This document shows, piece by piece, positions 26,419 to 36,511 of a stretch of DNA of 64,000 nucleotides (the stretch's first letter is position 1; each line of letters begins with the position of its first letter). This DNA is from JAMOBE01 sp039908285 (GTDB lineage Bacteria > Pseudomonadota > Alphaproteobacteria > Rhodospirillales > Rhodospirillaceae), in contig JAMOBE010000005.1 of the NCBI GenBank assembly GCA_039908285.1, positions 15,655 to 79,654 on the forward strand, given 5' to 3'. The position numbers and the translations under genes were made by a program. The notes beneath the pieces were generated by a model that did no database searches, was not told the origin of the DNA, and saw nothing but the letters and a program-made list of their open reading frames with translations.

Positions 26419-28196
26419 GCCGAGGCGGCATCCCGCCGGATGCCGCCGTGCTCGACGCCCTGGCGCTGGCCCTCGCCCATCGGGGACCGGACGGGGGCGG
26501 GCGCCATATCGAGGCGTCGGTGGGGCTGATCCAGACCCGACTCGCCATCATCGACCTGGAGACGGGACGCCAGCCCTTCCGTGAGCCCGGTGGGGCGGCC
26601 CTGGTGGCCAACGGCGAAATCTACAATTATCGGGAGCTTCGGCGCGAGCTGACCGACGTGGCGTTCATCAGCGCCTCCGACTGCGAGCCGCCGCTGCACC
26701 TGTATCGCCGCCTTGGCGTGGACTTCACCAGCCGGCTGCGGGGGATGTACGCCATCGCCATCCACGACCCGGGCGGTCCCCCGGGCGGCACCACCAGCGG
26801 ACCCGAGCGGCTGATTCTCGCCCGCGATCCCTTCGGCATCAAGCCCCTCTACTACGTGGAGACGGCTGCCGGGTTCGCCTTCGCCTCGGAGGCGCAGGCG
26901 CTGGTGGCGGCCGGTCTGGTGACGCCCCGGCTGCGGCGGGAGAGCCTGGTCGAGCTTTTGCAGCTTCAGTTCACCACCGGCGCCCCGTGTCTGCTGGAGG
27001 GCATCCACCGCGTCCTACCCGGAGAGACCCTGGTGGTCATCGACGGCCGCATCGTCGAGCGCCGTCACCGCCCGGCCCTGCCCCAGGGCGGGCCTCGGCC
27101 CCTGGACATGGAGTCGGCACTGACCCGCCTCGACGAGGTGCTGGCCGACAGCATCGACATGCACCAGCGCTCGGACGTTCCCTATGGCATGTTCCTGTCG
27201 GGGGGGATCGACTCCACCGCCGTGCTGGCCATGATGGCGCGGCTCAACGCGCGGCCGGTGCTGGCCTATACCGCCTGGTTTCCCGGCACCGACGCCCACG
27301 ACGAGCGGGAGCACGCCCGCGCCGTGGCCCGCGCCGCCGGGGCCGAGCACGTGGAGGTGGAGGTCTCGGAGCGCGACTTCTGGACCCTGCTGCCACGGGT
27401 CGCCGCCGCCATGGACGATCCGGCCGCCGACTACGCCGTCCTGCCCACCTTCCGTCTGGCCGCCGTGGCCCGGGAGTCGGTCAAGGTGATCCTGAGCGGC
27501 GAGGGGGGCGACGAGCTGTTCGCCGGCTATGGCCGCTATCGCACGGCCACCCGGCCGTGGCCGCTGCGGCGGGCCATGCGGCGGCGCGGCACCTTCGACG
27601 GCCTCGACGTGCTGCGGCTCACCGCCGAGGGGTGGCGGGCTGGTATCACCGCGGCGGAGCGGGACGAGGCCGGGCCCGAGCGCAGTCGACTCCAGACCGT
27701 CCAGGCGGTGGACTGCGCCGACTGGCTGCCCAATGACCTGCTGATCAAGCTCGACCGCTGCCTGATGGCCCATGGGGTGGAGGGGCGGGTGCCGTTCCTC
27801 GATCCGCTGGTGGCCGACTTCGCCTTCCGCCTGCCCGACGCGATGAAGATCCACGGCCAGACGGGGAAGTGGCTGCTGCGGCGCTGGCTGTCGCTGGCGA
27901 TGGCGGCGTCGAAGCCCTTCGCCCCCAAGCGGGGGTTCACCGTCCCGGTCGGCGCCTGGATCGACGGCGGCGGACGGCGGCTCGGCGAGCTGGTGGCGGC
28001 GGTTCCGGCCGTTGCCGAGCTGTGCCGCCCCGGGTCGGTTCCGGCCCTGTTCGCCGCCGCCGGCCGCGGCCGCCGCGAGGCCTTCGCCGCCTGGACCCTG
28101 CTGTTCTTCGCCCTGTGGTACCGGCGGCACATCCTCGGCCTGCCACCGGAGGGCGATGTGTTCGCCTGCCTGGCCGATCTGAGACCAGCGACCTGA
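26394..28196 (+). CDS. Asparagine synthetase-like glutamine amidotransferase
   Basis: A 600-residue AsnB-family protein. Cys2 (MCGIAG) is the Ntn glutaminase nucleophile, and the class II amidotransferase domain spans about 1-210. The synthetase domain has the PP-loop 'SGGIDSTAV' near 268-276 and 'SGEGGDELFAGYGRY'. In glycan clusters such proteins amidate a sugar acid or other polymer component rather than make free asparagine, and the tight overlap with glycosyltransferases supports this. Last gene of the cluster. Confidence 0.88.
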   Translation: MCGIAGVMSRGGIPPDAAVLDALALALAHRGPDGGGRHIEASVGLIQTRLAIIDLETGRQPFREPGGAALVANGEIYNYRELRRELTDVAFISASDCEPPLHLYRRLGVDFTSRLRGMYAIAIHDPGGPPGGTTSGPERLILARDPFGIKPLYYVETAAGFAFASEAQALVAAGLVTPRLRRESLVELLQLQFTTGAPCLLEGIHRVLPGETLVVIDGRIVERRHRPALPQGGPRPLDMESALTRLDEVLADSIDMHQRSDVPYGMFLSGGIDSTAVLAMMARLNARPVLAYTAWFPGTDAHDEREHARAVARAAGAEHVEVEVSERDFWTLLPRVAAAMDDPAADYAVLPTFRLAAVARESVKVILSGEGGDELFAGYGRYRTATRPWPLRRAMRRRGTFDGLDVLRLTAEGWRAGITAAERDEAGPERSRLQTVQAVDCADWLPNDLLIKLDRCLMAHGVEGRVPFLDPLVADFAFRLPDAMKIHGQTGKWLLRRWLSLAMAASKPFAPKRGFTVPVGAWIDGGGRRLGELVAAVPAVAELCRPGSVPALFAAAGRGRREAFAAWTLLFFALWYRRHILGLPPEGDVFACLADLRPAT

Positions 28197-28459
28197 ACCT
28201 AATTCCAGTAGTTATACCAACGAGCCAAATGTTTGACATATCAGAAAGAAGCGGACTCTGTCCGCACCCGCCGTCATGCCAAAGGCATGCATTCGCATGA
28301 CGGCCTGGAGGCCTTTGGAAACCCATTGATGGGGGTTTGGGGCCTCACCCAAGCGGGTTTGGGCGGCAGCCCAAGACTTTCTTTCATGCAAACGAGTCGA
28401 TCTTTCCGTTCGACGATATCAGAGGCTGAAAATGTATCCGGAACCACATTTTCAGCCTC
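28197..28459. other. Non-coding region downstream of the glycan cluster
   Basis: No credible gene is seen. It contains an inverted repeat GCCGTCATGC / GCATGACGGC at 28270-28304 and, at its right end, the long hairpin of the MCP remnant. The sequence between (GGTTTGGGCGGCAGCCCAAG and flanks) looks like a decayed intergenic repeat. Confidence 0.55.
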
Positions 28460-28460
28460 T
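28421..28460 (-). terminator. 15-bp perfect inverted repeat after the MCP remnant
   Basis: AGAGGCTGAAAATGT (28421-28435) pairs exactly with ACATTTTCAGCCTCT (28446-28460) across a 10-nt loop. It overlaps the last base of the stop codon of the MCP fragment on the minus strand, as expected of its former terminator. A strong U tract is absent. Confidence 0.45.
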
Positions 28461-28645
28461 CAGCTCGCCCGTACCGTCGTCAGGAACCCGTCGACCTCGC
28501 GGCCCAGCATTTCGGCGGGTTCCATCAGGTCCTTCGCCGCCCACATCACCTGGATGGCCGAGCCATAGGACGAGGCCGACGAACGGGTCAGGTTCACGAC
28601 GTTTTCGGCCACGACCTGAGCATCGTTGCTCTTGTAATCAGTCAA
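28460..28645 (-). pseudogene. C-terminal remnant of a methyl-accepting chemotaxis protein
   Basis: About 61 codons opening at TTG 28645. The product ends 'AEMLGREVDGFLTTVRAS', the typical tail of MCPs (Lr-x-EVd-x-FL-x-x-vRa), preceded by 'NDAQVVAENV', which matches the last helix of the signalling bundle. The membrane, HAMP and methylation regions are absent, and the purN stop lies about 20 bp upstream. A deletion or recombination next to purN most likely removed the 5' part. Interpretation as an MCP tail is by pattern recognition. Confidence 0.65.
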
Positions 28646-28667
28646 AAAAGCCGAACCTTTCTTGTTC

Positions 28668-29308
28668 TCAGAAATTCCCCGGATTGAGCAGGGCGTCCTC
28701 GAGGGCCGGGACGCCGTCCAGGTGGACCACGTCAGCGATGACGCGCGCCCGGCCGTCGGCCAGCAGCCTGAGCGCCAGGGGGTAGGCCCGGTGCTCGGCC
28801 TTGAGGACGCGGGCGGCCAGGCGGTCGGGGTCGTCGCCCGGCAGCACCGGCACCGCCGCCTGGACGATGATCGGCCCGTCGTCCATGGCCGGGCGGACCA
28901 GGTGGACCGTGCAGCCGGTGAAGCGCACGCCGGCGGCGAGGGCCCGCTCGTGGGTGTGCAGGCCCTTGAACGCCGGCAGCAGCGAGGGGTGGATGTTGAC
29001 GAGGCGGTCGCGCCAGCGCTCGCAGAAGTCTTCCGTCAGGATCCGCATGAAGCCGGCGAGGCACACCAGCTCGGCCCCGACCTCCCGCAGCCGGGCGTCG
29101 AGCGCCGCGTCGAAGGCCGCTCGGTCGGGAAAGTCCCGATGGTTCAGCACCGAGGTGGGCACCCCCGCCCGCGCCGCCCGCTCGAGCCCAGCGACCCCGG
29201 CGACGTTGGAGACCACATGGACGATCTCGGCCGGAAAGGCCGGATCGGCGCAGGCGTCCAGCAGCGCCTGGAGATTGGAGCCCCGTCCCGAGATGACGGC
29301 CGCTACCC

Positions 29309-29321
<13 letters not shown>
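28668..29321 (-). CDS. purN: Phosphoribosylglycinamide formyltransferase
   Basis: A 217-residue enzyme of purine synthesis that transfers a formyl group from 10-formyl-THF to GAR. 'GRGSNLQAL' near residue 12 binds phosphate, and 'NIHPSLLPAFKG' with a downstream conserved Asp forms the active site. ATG 29321 is used because it begins the Rossmann fold; the 5' end overlaps purM by 13 bp, so both are on one transcript. Confidence 0.95.
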
Positions 29322-30468
<1,147 letters not shown>

Positions 30469-30469
<1 letters not shown>

Positions 30470-31602
30470 TGCCCCTTCCTCTCCTGTTCCGGTCGCTCGC
30501 GACGCTGCTGGTCCTGATGTTTCTGGTCGCCGCCACCGCGCTGCCGGCGCTGGCGGCGGTGGAGGGCGGCTATACGGTGTCGGGCATCACCGTGGACGTC
30601 ACCGCCGCCTCGGCCAGCGACGCCCGCGCCAGGGCCATGGCCGACGGACAGGCCAGGGCGGCGCGCGAGCTTCTCGAGCGCCTGGTCGATCCGGCCGATC
30701 ACGCCCGCCTGCCGAAACTCGACGAGCAGACGGTGCTCAACCTGGTGCGCGACGTCGCCGTCGAGAGCGAGAAAAGCTCGGCGGTGCGCTACATCGCCCG
30801 CCTTGCCGTGCAGTTCAAGCCCATGGCCGTGCGTTCGCTGCTGCGGGGAGCGGGTGTCAGCTTCATCGAGCCGGCCGGCCGGTCGGTGGTGATCCTTCCG
30901 GTGTTCCGGGAGCGTCCGGACGCCCCGCCACAGCTCTGGGAGGACGGCAATCCCTGGCGGGTCGCCTGGACGGGCCGCGTGAGCATGGGCGGCCTGGTGC
31001 CGGTCCGCCTGCCGCTCGCCGATCTCGGCAATATCGGCGTGCTGAACGCCGAGCAGGCGGCGGCCGAGGATCCGGCAGCCGTCGGCCAGATGGCCCAGCG
31101 GCAGGGCGTGGACGAGGTGCTGCTGGTCCACGCGGTGGTGAGCCCTGGCCAGCCGCCGGCCGTCGATGTGCGGCTGGTGCGGGTTTCGGCCCTTCCCGTG
31201 GCCATGGTGCCCGAGCCGCAGACGCTGCGCGTCGTGGCGGACCCGGGCGAGTCCCTCCCGGCGCTGCTGGAGAAGGCGGTCCGCGCCGTGGTCGCCCGGC
31301 TGGAGGAGGACTGGCGCCGCGAGGGGGTCCAGACTCCGACCGCCGGGACGGAGACTCCGGTCGAACACACGGTCATGGTGCCGGTCGCCTCGCTGGAGGA
31401 GTGGGTGGTGGTGCGCCGGACTCTGGCCAGGACCCGCGTCGTCAGCGGCGTCCGCATCCAGGCGATGACGCGGCGAATGGTGCAGATCGCCCTTCGCCAC
31501 ACCGGCACCGAGGGCCAGGTGACGACGGCACTGGCCCGCAGTGGTCTGAAGCTCGATACCACGGGAAGCGTGTGGACTCTGGCGCCCGCCCGGGCGGAGT
31601 GA
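30469..31602 (+). CDS. DUF2066 domain secreted protein
   Basis: A 377-residue protein with a signal peptide (1-29, PALAA). The following region, 'YTVSGITVDVTAASASDARARAMADGQ' (in part), is the start of the DUF2066 family, found next to purM in many alphaproteobacteria. Function is unknown; periplasmic localisation is inferred from the signal. It is divergent from purMN with start codons practically abutting, so the promoters must lie inside one or other gene or the purM start is wrong. Confidence 0.8.
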
Positions 31603-31715
31603 TGCGTATTTGAGAAGCCCCGTATTGGAAGGACGAGGGGCCGAGAGGCCCCTCGTGCTCCCCAGGACTTTTCATCCTGGAGGGAACGGGGAGCGCGAGG
31701 GCTTTCTCTCTCTCT
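31603..31715. terminator. Structured intergenic region between convergent genes
   Basis: ACGAGGGGCC (31633-31642) pairs with GGCCCCTCGT (31647-31656) around a GAGA tetraloop. A second hairpin CCAGGA / TCCTGG follows (about 31662-31680), and GCTCCCC / GGGGAGC may enclose it. It probably terminates both the DUF2066 and CoA-transferase transcripts, although no long T tract is present. Confidence 0.45.
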
Positions 31716-33659
31716 TTATTCGGACGCGTGGGAGGCCAGGAACGCCTGGGCCTCGTCCCGGGTTTCGAATACGTGGGGCGCCATGTTGCGGTTGCGCAGC
31801 TCCTCACCCACCTTGCGGCGCATGAACGCGCTCGTGGTGTAGCGGGTGATGGTGGTGTAGTGGTGCTCCTGCATGTACTGGATCATCTCCGCATAGGGAT
31901 CGATGATCTCGTCGTTGATGCGGAAGGAGTCGTAGTTCACGACGACGCCAACCTTCCGGCCAGCCGACAAGCCACGCTTGACCAGGACTTCGCGGAGACT
32001 GTCGATGTCGCTGCGAACCCGCAGATGCAGCCCCTCGAAATTGAGGAACATGATGTTGGTCTTGCGGTCGTAGGAGATGCGGTCCTCAAGGTCCAGATTG
32101 AGCAGCGACTTTTCAAGGCCCATGAATTCGGGGCGGAAGATGCGCGGGTCCATGAGCTGGGGATCACGCACGATCGGTTCGAAGTCCATGTGGGCCAGGA
32201 TGTCGCGCTCGATGTCGATGCCCGGGGCCACCTCGATCAGGTTCAGTCCCCGCTTGCCGCGCCGGAAGACGCAGCGCTCGGTGACGTAGAACACCGGCTG
32301 ACCCCGCTCCTGGGCGTAGTCGCCCGAGAAGGTCACCTGCTGGACCTTCTTCACGAACTTCTTGCTCTTTCCTTCCTTGATGATCCGGAGCTGGCCGTCC
32401 TCCACCTTGACTTCCAGGCCGCCCGCCGTGAACGTCCCGGCGAACACCACCGTCCGCGCGTTCTGGCTGATGTTGATGAAGCCGCCGCAGCCGATGATCC
32501 GGGTGCCGAAACGCGAGACGTTGACGTTCCCCACCTCGTCACACTCGGCCATGCCGAGGCACGTCATGTCGAGGCCGCCGCCGTCGTAGAAGTCGAACAT
32601 CTGGTTCTGGTCGATCACCGCATCCGCGTTCACCGACGCCCCGAAGTCCGAGCCGCCGGCCGGGGCGCCGCCGATCGAGCCCGCCTCGGTCGTCAGGGTG
32701 ATGTAGTCGAGGATCCGCTCCTCCGCCGCCACCGCCGCCACCCCGTCGGGCACCCCGACGCCCAGGTTGACGATGCCGTTCGGCGGCAGCTCGAACGCCG
32801 CCCGCCGCGCGATCACCTTGCGCTCGTCCAGGTCCATGGCCTTCAGGGACTCGAGCGGGACCCGGATCTCCCCCGCATAGGCCGGGTTGTACTGGGTCGC
32901 GTAGCTCTGCATGTGGTTCTCGGGCCTGGCCACCACCACGCAGTCCACCAGAATCCCCGGAACGTGGACCAGACGCGGATTGAGCGATCCCCGTTCGGCG
33001 ACCCGCTCGACCTGCGCCAGCACGATGCCGTTCGAGTTCTTCGCCGCCATCGCCATCGCCAGGCAGTCCAGCGTCAGCGACTCCTTCTCCATGGTGATGT
33101 TGCCCATGGGGTCCGCCGTGGTGCCGCGGATGATCGCCACGTTGACCGGCCGGACGCGGTAGAACATCCACTCTTCGCCGTCCACCTCGACCAGTTGGAC
33201 GATTCCCTTCTTGCCCCGCTGGTTGACCTTGCCGCCTTCCAGCCTCGGGTCCACGAAGGTGTGCAGTCCGATCTTGGTGAAGGTCCCCGGCTTGCCCGCC
33301 GCCTGATCCCGGTAAAGGTGGGTGATCACCCCCTGGGGCAGGTTGTAGCCGGAAATCTTCTCTTCCATCGCCAGCTTGACGATCTTCGGCACCCGGCCCC
33401 AGTTGCCGCCGATGTAGCGCCGCAACAGGCCCTCATAGCCCAGACGGTTCAGCCCCTTGTCCTTGCTGTCCGCCTGGCCCGCGGCGGCGACCACCGTCAG
33501 GTCCCGCGGCTGTCCCGTCTCGAGGAAACGTTTTTCGATCGCGATCAGAATTTCTTCCGCAATTCCGCTCTGTACGAACCCCGTGTTGCAGATGGTGTCC
33601 CCGTCACGAACCAGGGCCGCCGCCTCGTCCGCGGTGACGATCTTGCTTCTAATCGGCAT
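31716..33659 (-). CDS. Acyl-CoA:acetate/3-ketoacid (family I, YdiF-like) CoA-transferase with C-terminal extension
   Basis: A 647-residue protein. The two fused CoA-transferase halves span about 1-530. The catalytic Glu is in 'TTEAGSIGGAP' near 323, and 'GVGVPDGVAA' lies before it. It transfers CoA between short-chain acyl donors and acetate or keto acids. The last 110 or so residues ('LNFEGLHLRVRSD...', 'VGVVVNYDSFRIND', 'YTTSAFMRRKVG') go beyond the usual 520-530 and look like a separate small alpha/beta domain. ATG 33659 has GGGGGACAG just upstream. Confidence 0.87.
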   Translation of the reverse strand: MPIRSKIVTADEAAALVRDGDTICNTGFVQSGIAEEILIAIEKRFLETGQPRDLTVVAAAGQADSKDKGLNRLGYEGLLRRYIGGNWGRVPKIVKLAMEEKISGYNLPQGVITHLYRDQAAGKPGTFTKIGLHTFVDPRLEGGKVNQRGKKGIVQLVEVDGEEWMFYRVRPVNVAIIRGTTADPMGNITMEKESLTLDCLAMAMAAKNSNGIVLAQVERVAERGSLNPRLVHVPGILVDCVVVARPENHMQSYATQYNPAYAGEIRVPLESLKAMDLDERKVIARRAAFELPPNGIVNLGVGVPDGVAAVAAEERILDYITLTTEAGSIGGAPAGGSDFGASVNADAVIDQNQMFDFYDGGGLDMTCLGMAECDEVGNVNVSRFGTRIIGCGGFINISQNARTVVFAGTFTAGGLEVKVEDGQLRIIKEGKSKKFVKKVQQVTFSGDYAQERGQPVFYVTERCVFRRGKRGLNLIEVAPGIDIERDILAHMDFEPIVRDPQLMDPRIFRPEFMGLEKSLLNLDLEDRISYDRKTNIMFLNFEGLHLRVRSDIDSLREVLVKRGLSAGRKVGVVVNYDSFRINDEIIDPYAEMIQYMQEHHYTTITRYTTSAFMRRKVGEELRNRNMAPHVFETRDEAQAFLASHASE

Positions 33660-33819
33660 CTCTGTCCCCCCAATCGCCCCGCCCGTCCCGCTGAAGTCAC
33701 GCCGATAGTCCCCACCGGGTGCTTCCACCTCGCCATCGGCCGGGCATAGCCGGGGGGATTATTATGGTTCGGCCCGCGCGACGCCAGTCAAAATTCAAGC
33801 GCACGTCCAATAACCTGCT

Positions 33820-33879
33820 CCCTCTTCCCCCTGAAGGAGGGGGGCAGAGGGCTTCTGGTCGATTCACCCGATAGCCCTG
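33820..33879. repeat. GC-rich hairpin plus 16-bp 'RAIG' repeat
   Basis: CCCTCTTCCCCCTGAAGG...CAGAGGGCTTCTGG is followed by TCACCCGATAGCCCTG (33864-33879), a diverged copy of the unit also found at 2986-3001, 3342-3357 and 10984-10999. Confidence 0.7.
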
Positions 33880-33945
33880 CCGGCTGGTACGAAACGGCTT
33901 GCGTTGCCCGCGGTCATTTGGCACACTACGGCTGGTGCCAAGGCT

Positions 33946-33995
33946 TGGCGCTCGCCACAACATTTCGGGGCGTGGCGCTCGCCACGACATTTCGG
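33946..33995. repeat. 27-bp tandem duplication upstream of the YbjN gene
   Basis: TGGCGCTCGCCACAACATTT and its near-copy (one A-to-G change) start at 33946 and 33973. They end 12 bp before the start codon and include the presumed ribosome site region. Confidence 0.7.
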
Positions 33996-34006
33996 GAGAA
34001 CTGCGC

Positions 34007-34510
34007 ATGCGTGCTTCGGCGGTTCGGGTTGAGCAGGCGGCGGTCAACCCGCTCGACATGGTGGAGGAGATCGTTCACGCCCACGACTGGGCGTTCGATC
34101 GTCGCAGCGACGAGGAGATGGCGGTCGAGGTTCCTGGGCACTGGTCCACCTATAGCCTGTACTTCGCCTGGTCGGAGGAGCTGAGGGCGCTGCATCTATC
34201 CTCGGCTATGGATATCCGGGTGCCGGACCGGCGGCGCGCGGCCATGTACGAGGTCCTGGCCATGATCAATGAAAGGTTGTGGCTTGGCCATTTCGCCCTG
34301 TGGGACGATGAGTCGATGCCCATGTTCCGCCACTCGGTGCTGGTGCGCGGGGGCAGCCCCTTGAGTCAGGACCATGTCGAGGACCTGGTGGACGTGGCCA
34401 TGAACGAGTGTGAACGCTATTATCCGGTGTTCCAGTTCGTGATCTGGGGGGGCAAGTCGGCGCGGGAGGCCCTCACGTCCGCCATGCTCGATACCGTCGG
34501 CGAAGCGTGA
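34007..34510 (+). CDS. YbjN domain protein
   Basis: A 167-residue protein. 'NPLDMVEEIVHAHDWAFDR' and 'MYEVLAMINERLWLGHFALWDDE' (in part) are characteristic of the YbjN family, thought to resemble type III secretion chaperone folds. It has no signal peptide, so is cytoplasmic. ATG 34007 is chosen because CGGGAGAA lies upstream and earlier codons are in a tandem duplication. It is followed 13 bp later by proC, an arrangement usual in alphaproteobacteria. Confidence 0.82.
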   Translation: MRASAVRVEQAAVNPLDMVEEIVHAHDWAFDRRSDEEMAVEVPGHWSTYSLYFAWSEELRALHLSSAMDIRVPDRRRAAMYEVLAMINERLWLGHFALWDDESMPMFRHSVLVRGGSPLSQDHVEDLVDVAMNECERYYPVFQFVIWGGKSAREALTSAMLDTVGEA

Positions 34511-34523
34511 TGCCATCAACACC

Positions 34524-35366
34524 ATGACTGACTCCATGTTCTCCAATACGTCTGTGCTGCTGGTGGGATGCGGCAAGATGGGAGGCGCCCTGCTGGACGG
34601 GTGGCTCGACTGTGGGCTCGCCCCGGAGCGGACATGGGTGGTGGAGCCGGCGGTGGCCCTGCGTGACGCGGCCGCATCCCGCGGCGTTGCCGTCTTGCCC
34701 GATGCCGGAGATCTTCCGGCGGACCTCGCTCCCGACATGGTGGTGCTGGCGGTGAAGCCCCAGTCGATGGAGGCGGTGGTCGCGGGCTATCGACGCTTCG
34801 TCGGCACCGGCACCGGCGCCGGATCCGTGTTCCTGTCCATCGCCGCCGGCAAGCCCATCTCCTGGTTCCAATCCCGGCTGGGAGAGGATGCGGCCATCGT
34901 CCGGGCCATGCCCAATACGCCCGCCGCCGTGCGCCGCGGCATGACGGTGCTGTGCGCCAATGCCCGGGTGAGCGAGGTGCAGCGAACCCGGTGCGGTGGT
35001 CTCATGGAAGCGGTGGGCGCGGTGGCCTGGATCGACGACGAGGCACTGATGGACGCCGTGACGGCGGTCTCCGGCAGCGGCCCCGCCTATGTGTTCCTGC
35101 TGGTCGAGTGCCTGGCGGCGGCCGGCGCGGCGGCCGGTCTGCCGGCGGACCTGGCGGAGCGGCTGGCGCGGGCGACGGTGGCCGGTTCCGGCGAGCTTCT
35201 GCATGGTGCCACCGAGCCGGCCGAGACGCTCCGCCGCAACGTCACCAGTCCGGGCGGCACCACGGCGGCGGCCCTCGCCGAACTGATGGCCGCGGACGGG
35301 CTGCCCACCCTGATGGCCCGGGCCGTGGCGGCGGCAACCCGGCGGTCGCGGGAACTGGCCGGGTAA
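34524..35366 (+). CDS. proC: Pyrroline-5-carboxylate reductase
   Basis: A 280-residue enzyme for the last step of proline synthesis. 'LVGCGKMGGALL' at 13-24 binds NAD(P)H, and 'AVSGSGPAYVF' and 'NVTSPGGTTAAAL' form the conserved P5CR signature in the C-terminal helical domain. It ends 7 bp from the end of convergent pstS. Confidence 0.95.
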   Translation: MTDSMFSNTSVLLVGCGKMGGALLDGWLDCGLAPERTWVVEPAVALRDAAASRGVAVLPDAGDLPADLAPDMVVLAVKPQSMEAVVAGYRRFVGTGTGAGSVFLSIAAGKPISWFQSRLGEDAAIVRAMPNTPAAVRRGMTVLCANARVSEVQRTRCGGLMEAVGAVAWIDDEALMDAVTAVSGSGPAYVFLLVECLAAAGAAAGLPADLAERLARATVAGSGELLHGATEPAETLRRNVTSPGGTTAAALAELMAADGLPTLMARAVAAATRRSRELAG

Positions 35367-35373
35367 ATTATCC

Positions 35374-36411
35374 CTACAGAGCAAGTTTGGTCATGGCCTT
35401 CGCCTTGTCGCGTTCGGCCTTGCGGTCGGCGTCGTGCAGGGGGATCAGTCCCTTGTCGGACAGATAACCCTCCTTTCCCCACGCTTTTTCGCTGGTGAAT
35501 TCGCTGACATAGTCGGTGATGCCGGGGACCACGCCGACGTGCGCCTTCTTGACGTAGAAGAACAGGGGACGCGACACGGCGTACTTGCCCGAGGCGATGT
35601 TCTCGAAGGTGGGAGCCTGACCGTCCACGGTGGCACCCTGGATTTTGTCGCCGTTCTGGTCCAGATAGCTGTAGCCGAAGATGCCGATGGTGTCCTTGTT
35701 GGTGTTCAGCTTCTGGACGATCAGGTTGTCGTTCTCACCGGCCTCGACGTAGGCGCCGTCCTCGCGGATGCTCTGGCAGGCGCTCCTGGCGGCCTTGTCG
35801 TCGGTCTTCCGGAGCAGGGCGATTTCCGGCTGCGTCTCGCAGACCGCGTCCATCACCAGTTCGACGAAGGCATCGCGGGTGCCCGAGGTGGGCGGAGGTC
35901 CCAGCACCTCGATCTTGATCGCCGGCAGGGCGGGATCGACGTCTTTCCATGTCCTGGCGGGGTTGGCGACCAGCCTGCCGTTGACCACCACCTGTCTGGC
36001 CAGGGCGCGATAGACCTGGAGCCGGGTGAAAGTGGCCGGCGGTGCGTTCCTTGAATTGCCGAGGACGATGCCGTCGAAGCCGATCTGCACCTCGGTGATG
36101 TCGGTGACGCCGTTTTTGGTGCAGATGTCGAACTCGCTTTTTTTCATGCGGCGGGACGAGTTGGCGATGTCGGGATGCTCGGTGCCGACGCCGGCGCAGA
36201 ACAGCTTGATGCCGCCGCCCGAGCCGGTGGACTCGACGACCGGGGTCTTGAACTTGGTGGCCTTGCCGAACTGCTCGGCCACGGCGGTCGAGAACGGATA
36301 GACCGTGGACGACCCGACGATGCGGATGTGATCGCGGGACTGCTGGGCGGCGGCGGTCCCGGCGGTAACGATAATGGCCAGGGCGGCGAGGACGGCGGTT
36401 TTTCCGATCAA
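35374..36411 (-). CDS. pstS: Phosphate ABC transporter substrate-binding protein
   Basis: A 345-residue periplasmic protein with a signal peptide at 1-22. 'VGSSTVYPFSTAVAEQF' and 'ESTGSGGGIKLFCAG' bind phosphate, and 'GTRDAFVELVM' is the third contact region. It delivers phosphate to PstCAB, whose genes are not in the window. A PHO box lies 57 bp upstream of its start, so it should be induced by PhoB under phosphate limitation. Confidence 0.93.
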   Translation of the reverse strand: MIGKTAVLAALAIIVTAGTAAAQQSRDHIRIVGSSTVYPFSTAVAEQFGKATKFKTPVVESTGSGGGIKLFCAGVGTEHPDIANSSRRMKKSEFDICTKNGVTDITEVQIGFDGIVLGNSRNAPPATFTRLQVYRALARQVVVNGRLVANPARTWKDVDPALPAIKIEVLGPPPTSGTRDAFVELVMDAVCETQPEIALLRKTDDKAARSACQSIREDGAYVEAGENDNLIVQKLNTNKDTIGIFGYSYLDQNGDKIQGATVDGQAPTFENIASGKYAVSRPLFFYVKKAHVGVVPGITDYVSEFTSEKAWGKEGYLSDKGLIPLHDADRKAERDKAKAMTKLAL

Positions 36412-36467
36412 GGTAGCCTCCAGTGCGGTTGAACTGACGCACCCTACGCGCCGTTGGTTTCGCCGTG

Positions 36468-36496
36468 ATGACGGTTTTGCGACTGTTTCGTGACGG
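36468..36496 (-). promoter_or_regulatory. PHO box upstream of pstS
   Basis: Read on the minus strand, three heptamers CCGTCAC, CAGTCGC and CCGTCAT are separated by A/T-rich 4-bp spacers (GAAA, AAAA), giving the 11-bp periodicity of PhoB sites. The array ends 57 bp before the pstS ATG. A weaker fourth heptamer TCTGCCG lies at 36501-36507. Confidence 0.75.
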
Positions 36497-36511
36497 TTTT
36501 CGGCAGATGAT

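Noticed and set aside
31728..33749. Plus-strand frame of about 673 codons opposite the CoA-transferase
   Set aside because: His/Asp/Val-rich antisense shadow with no domain.
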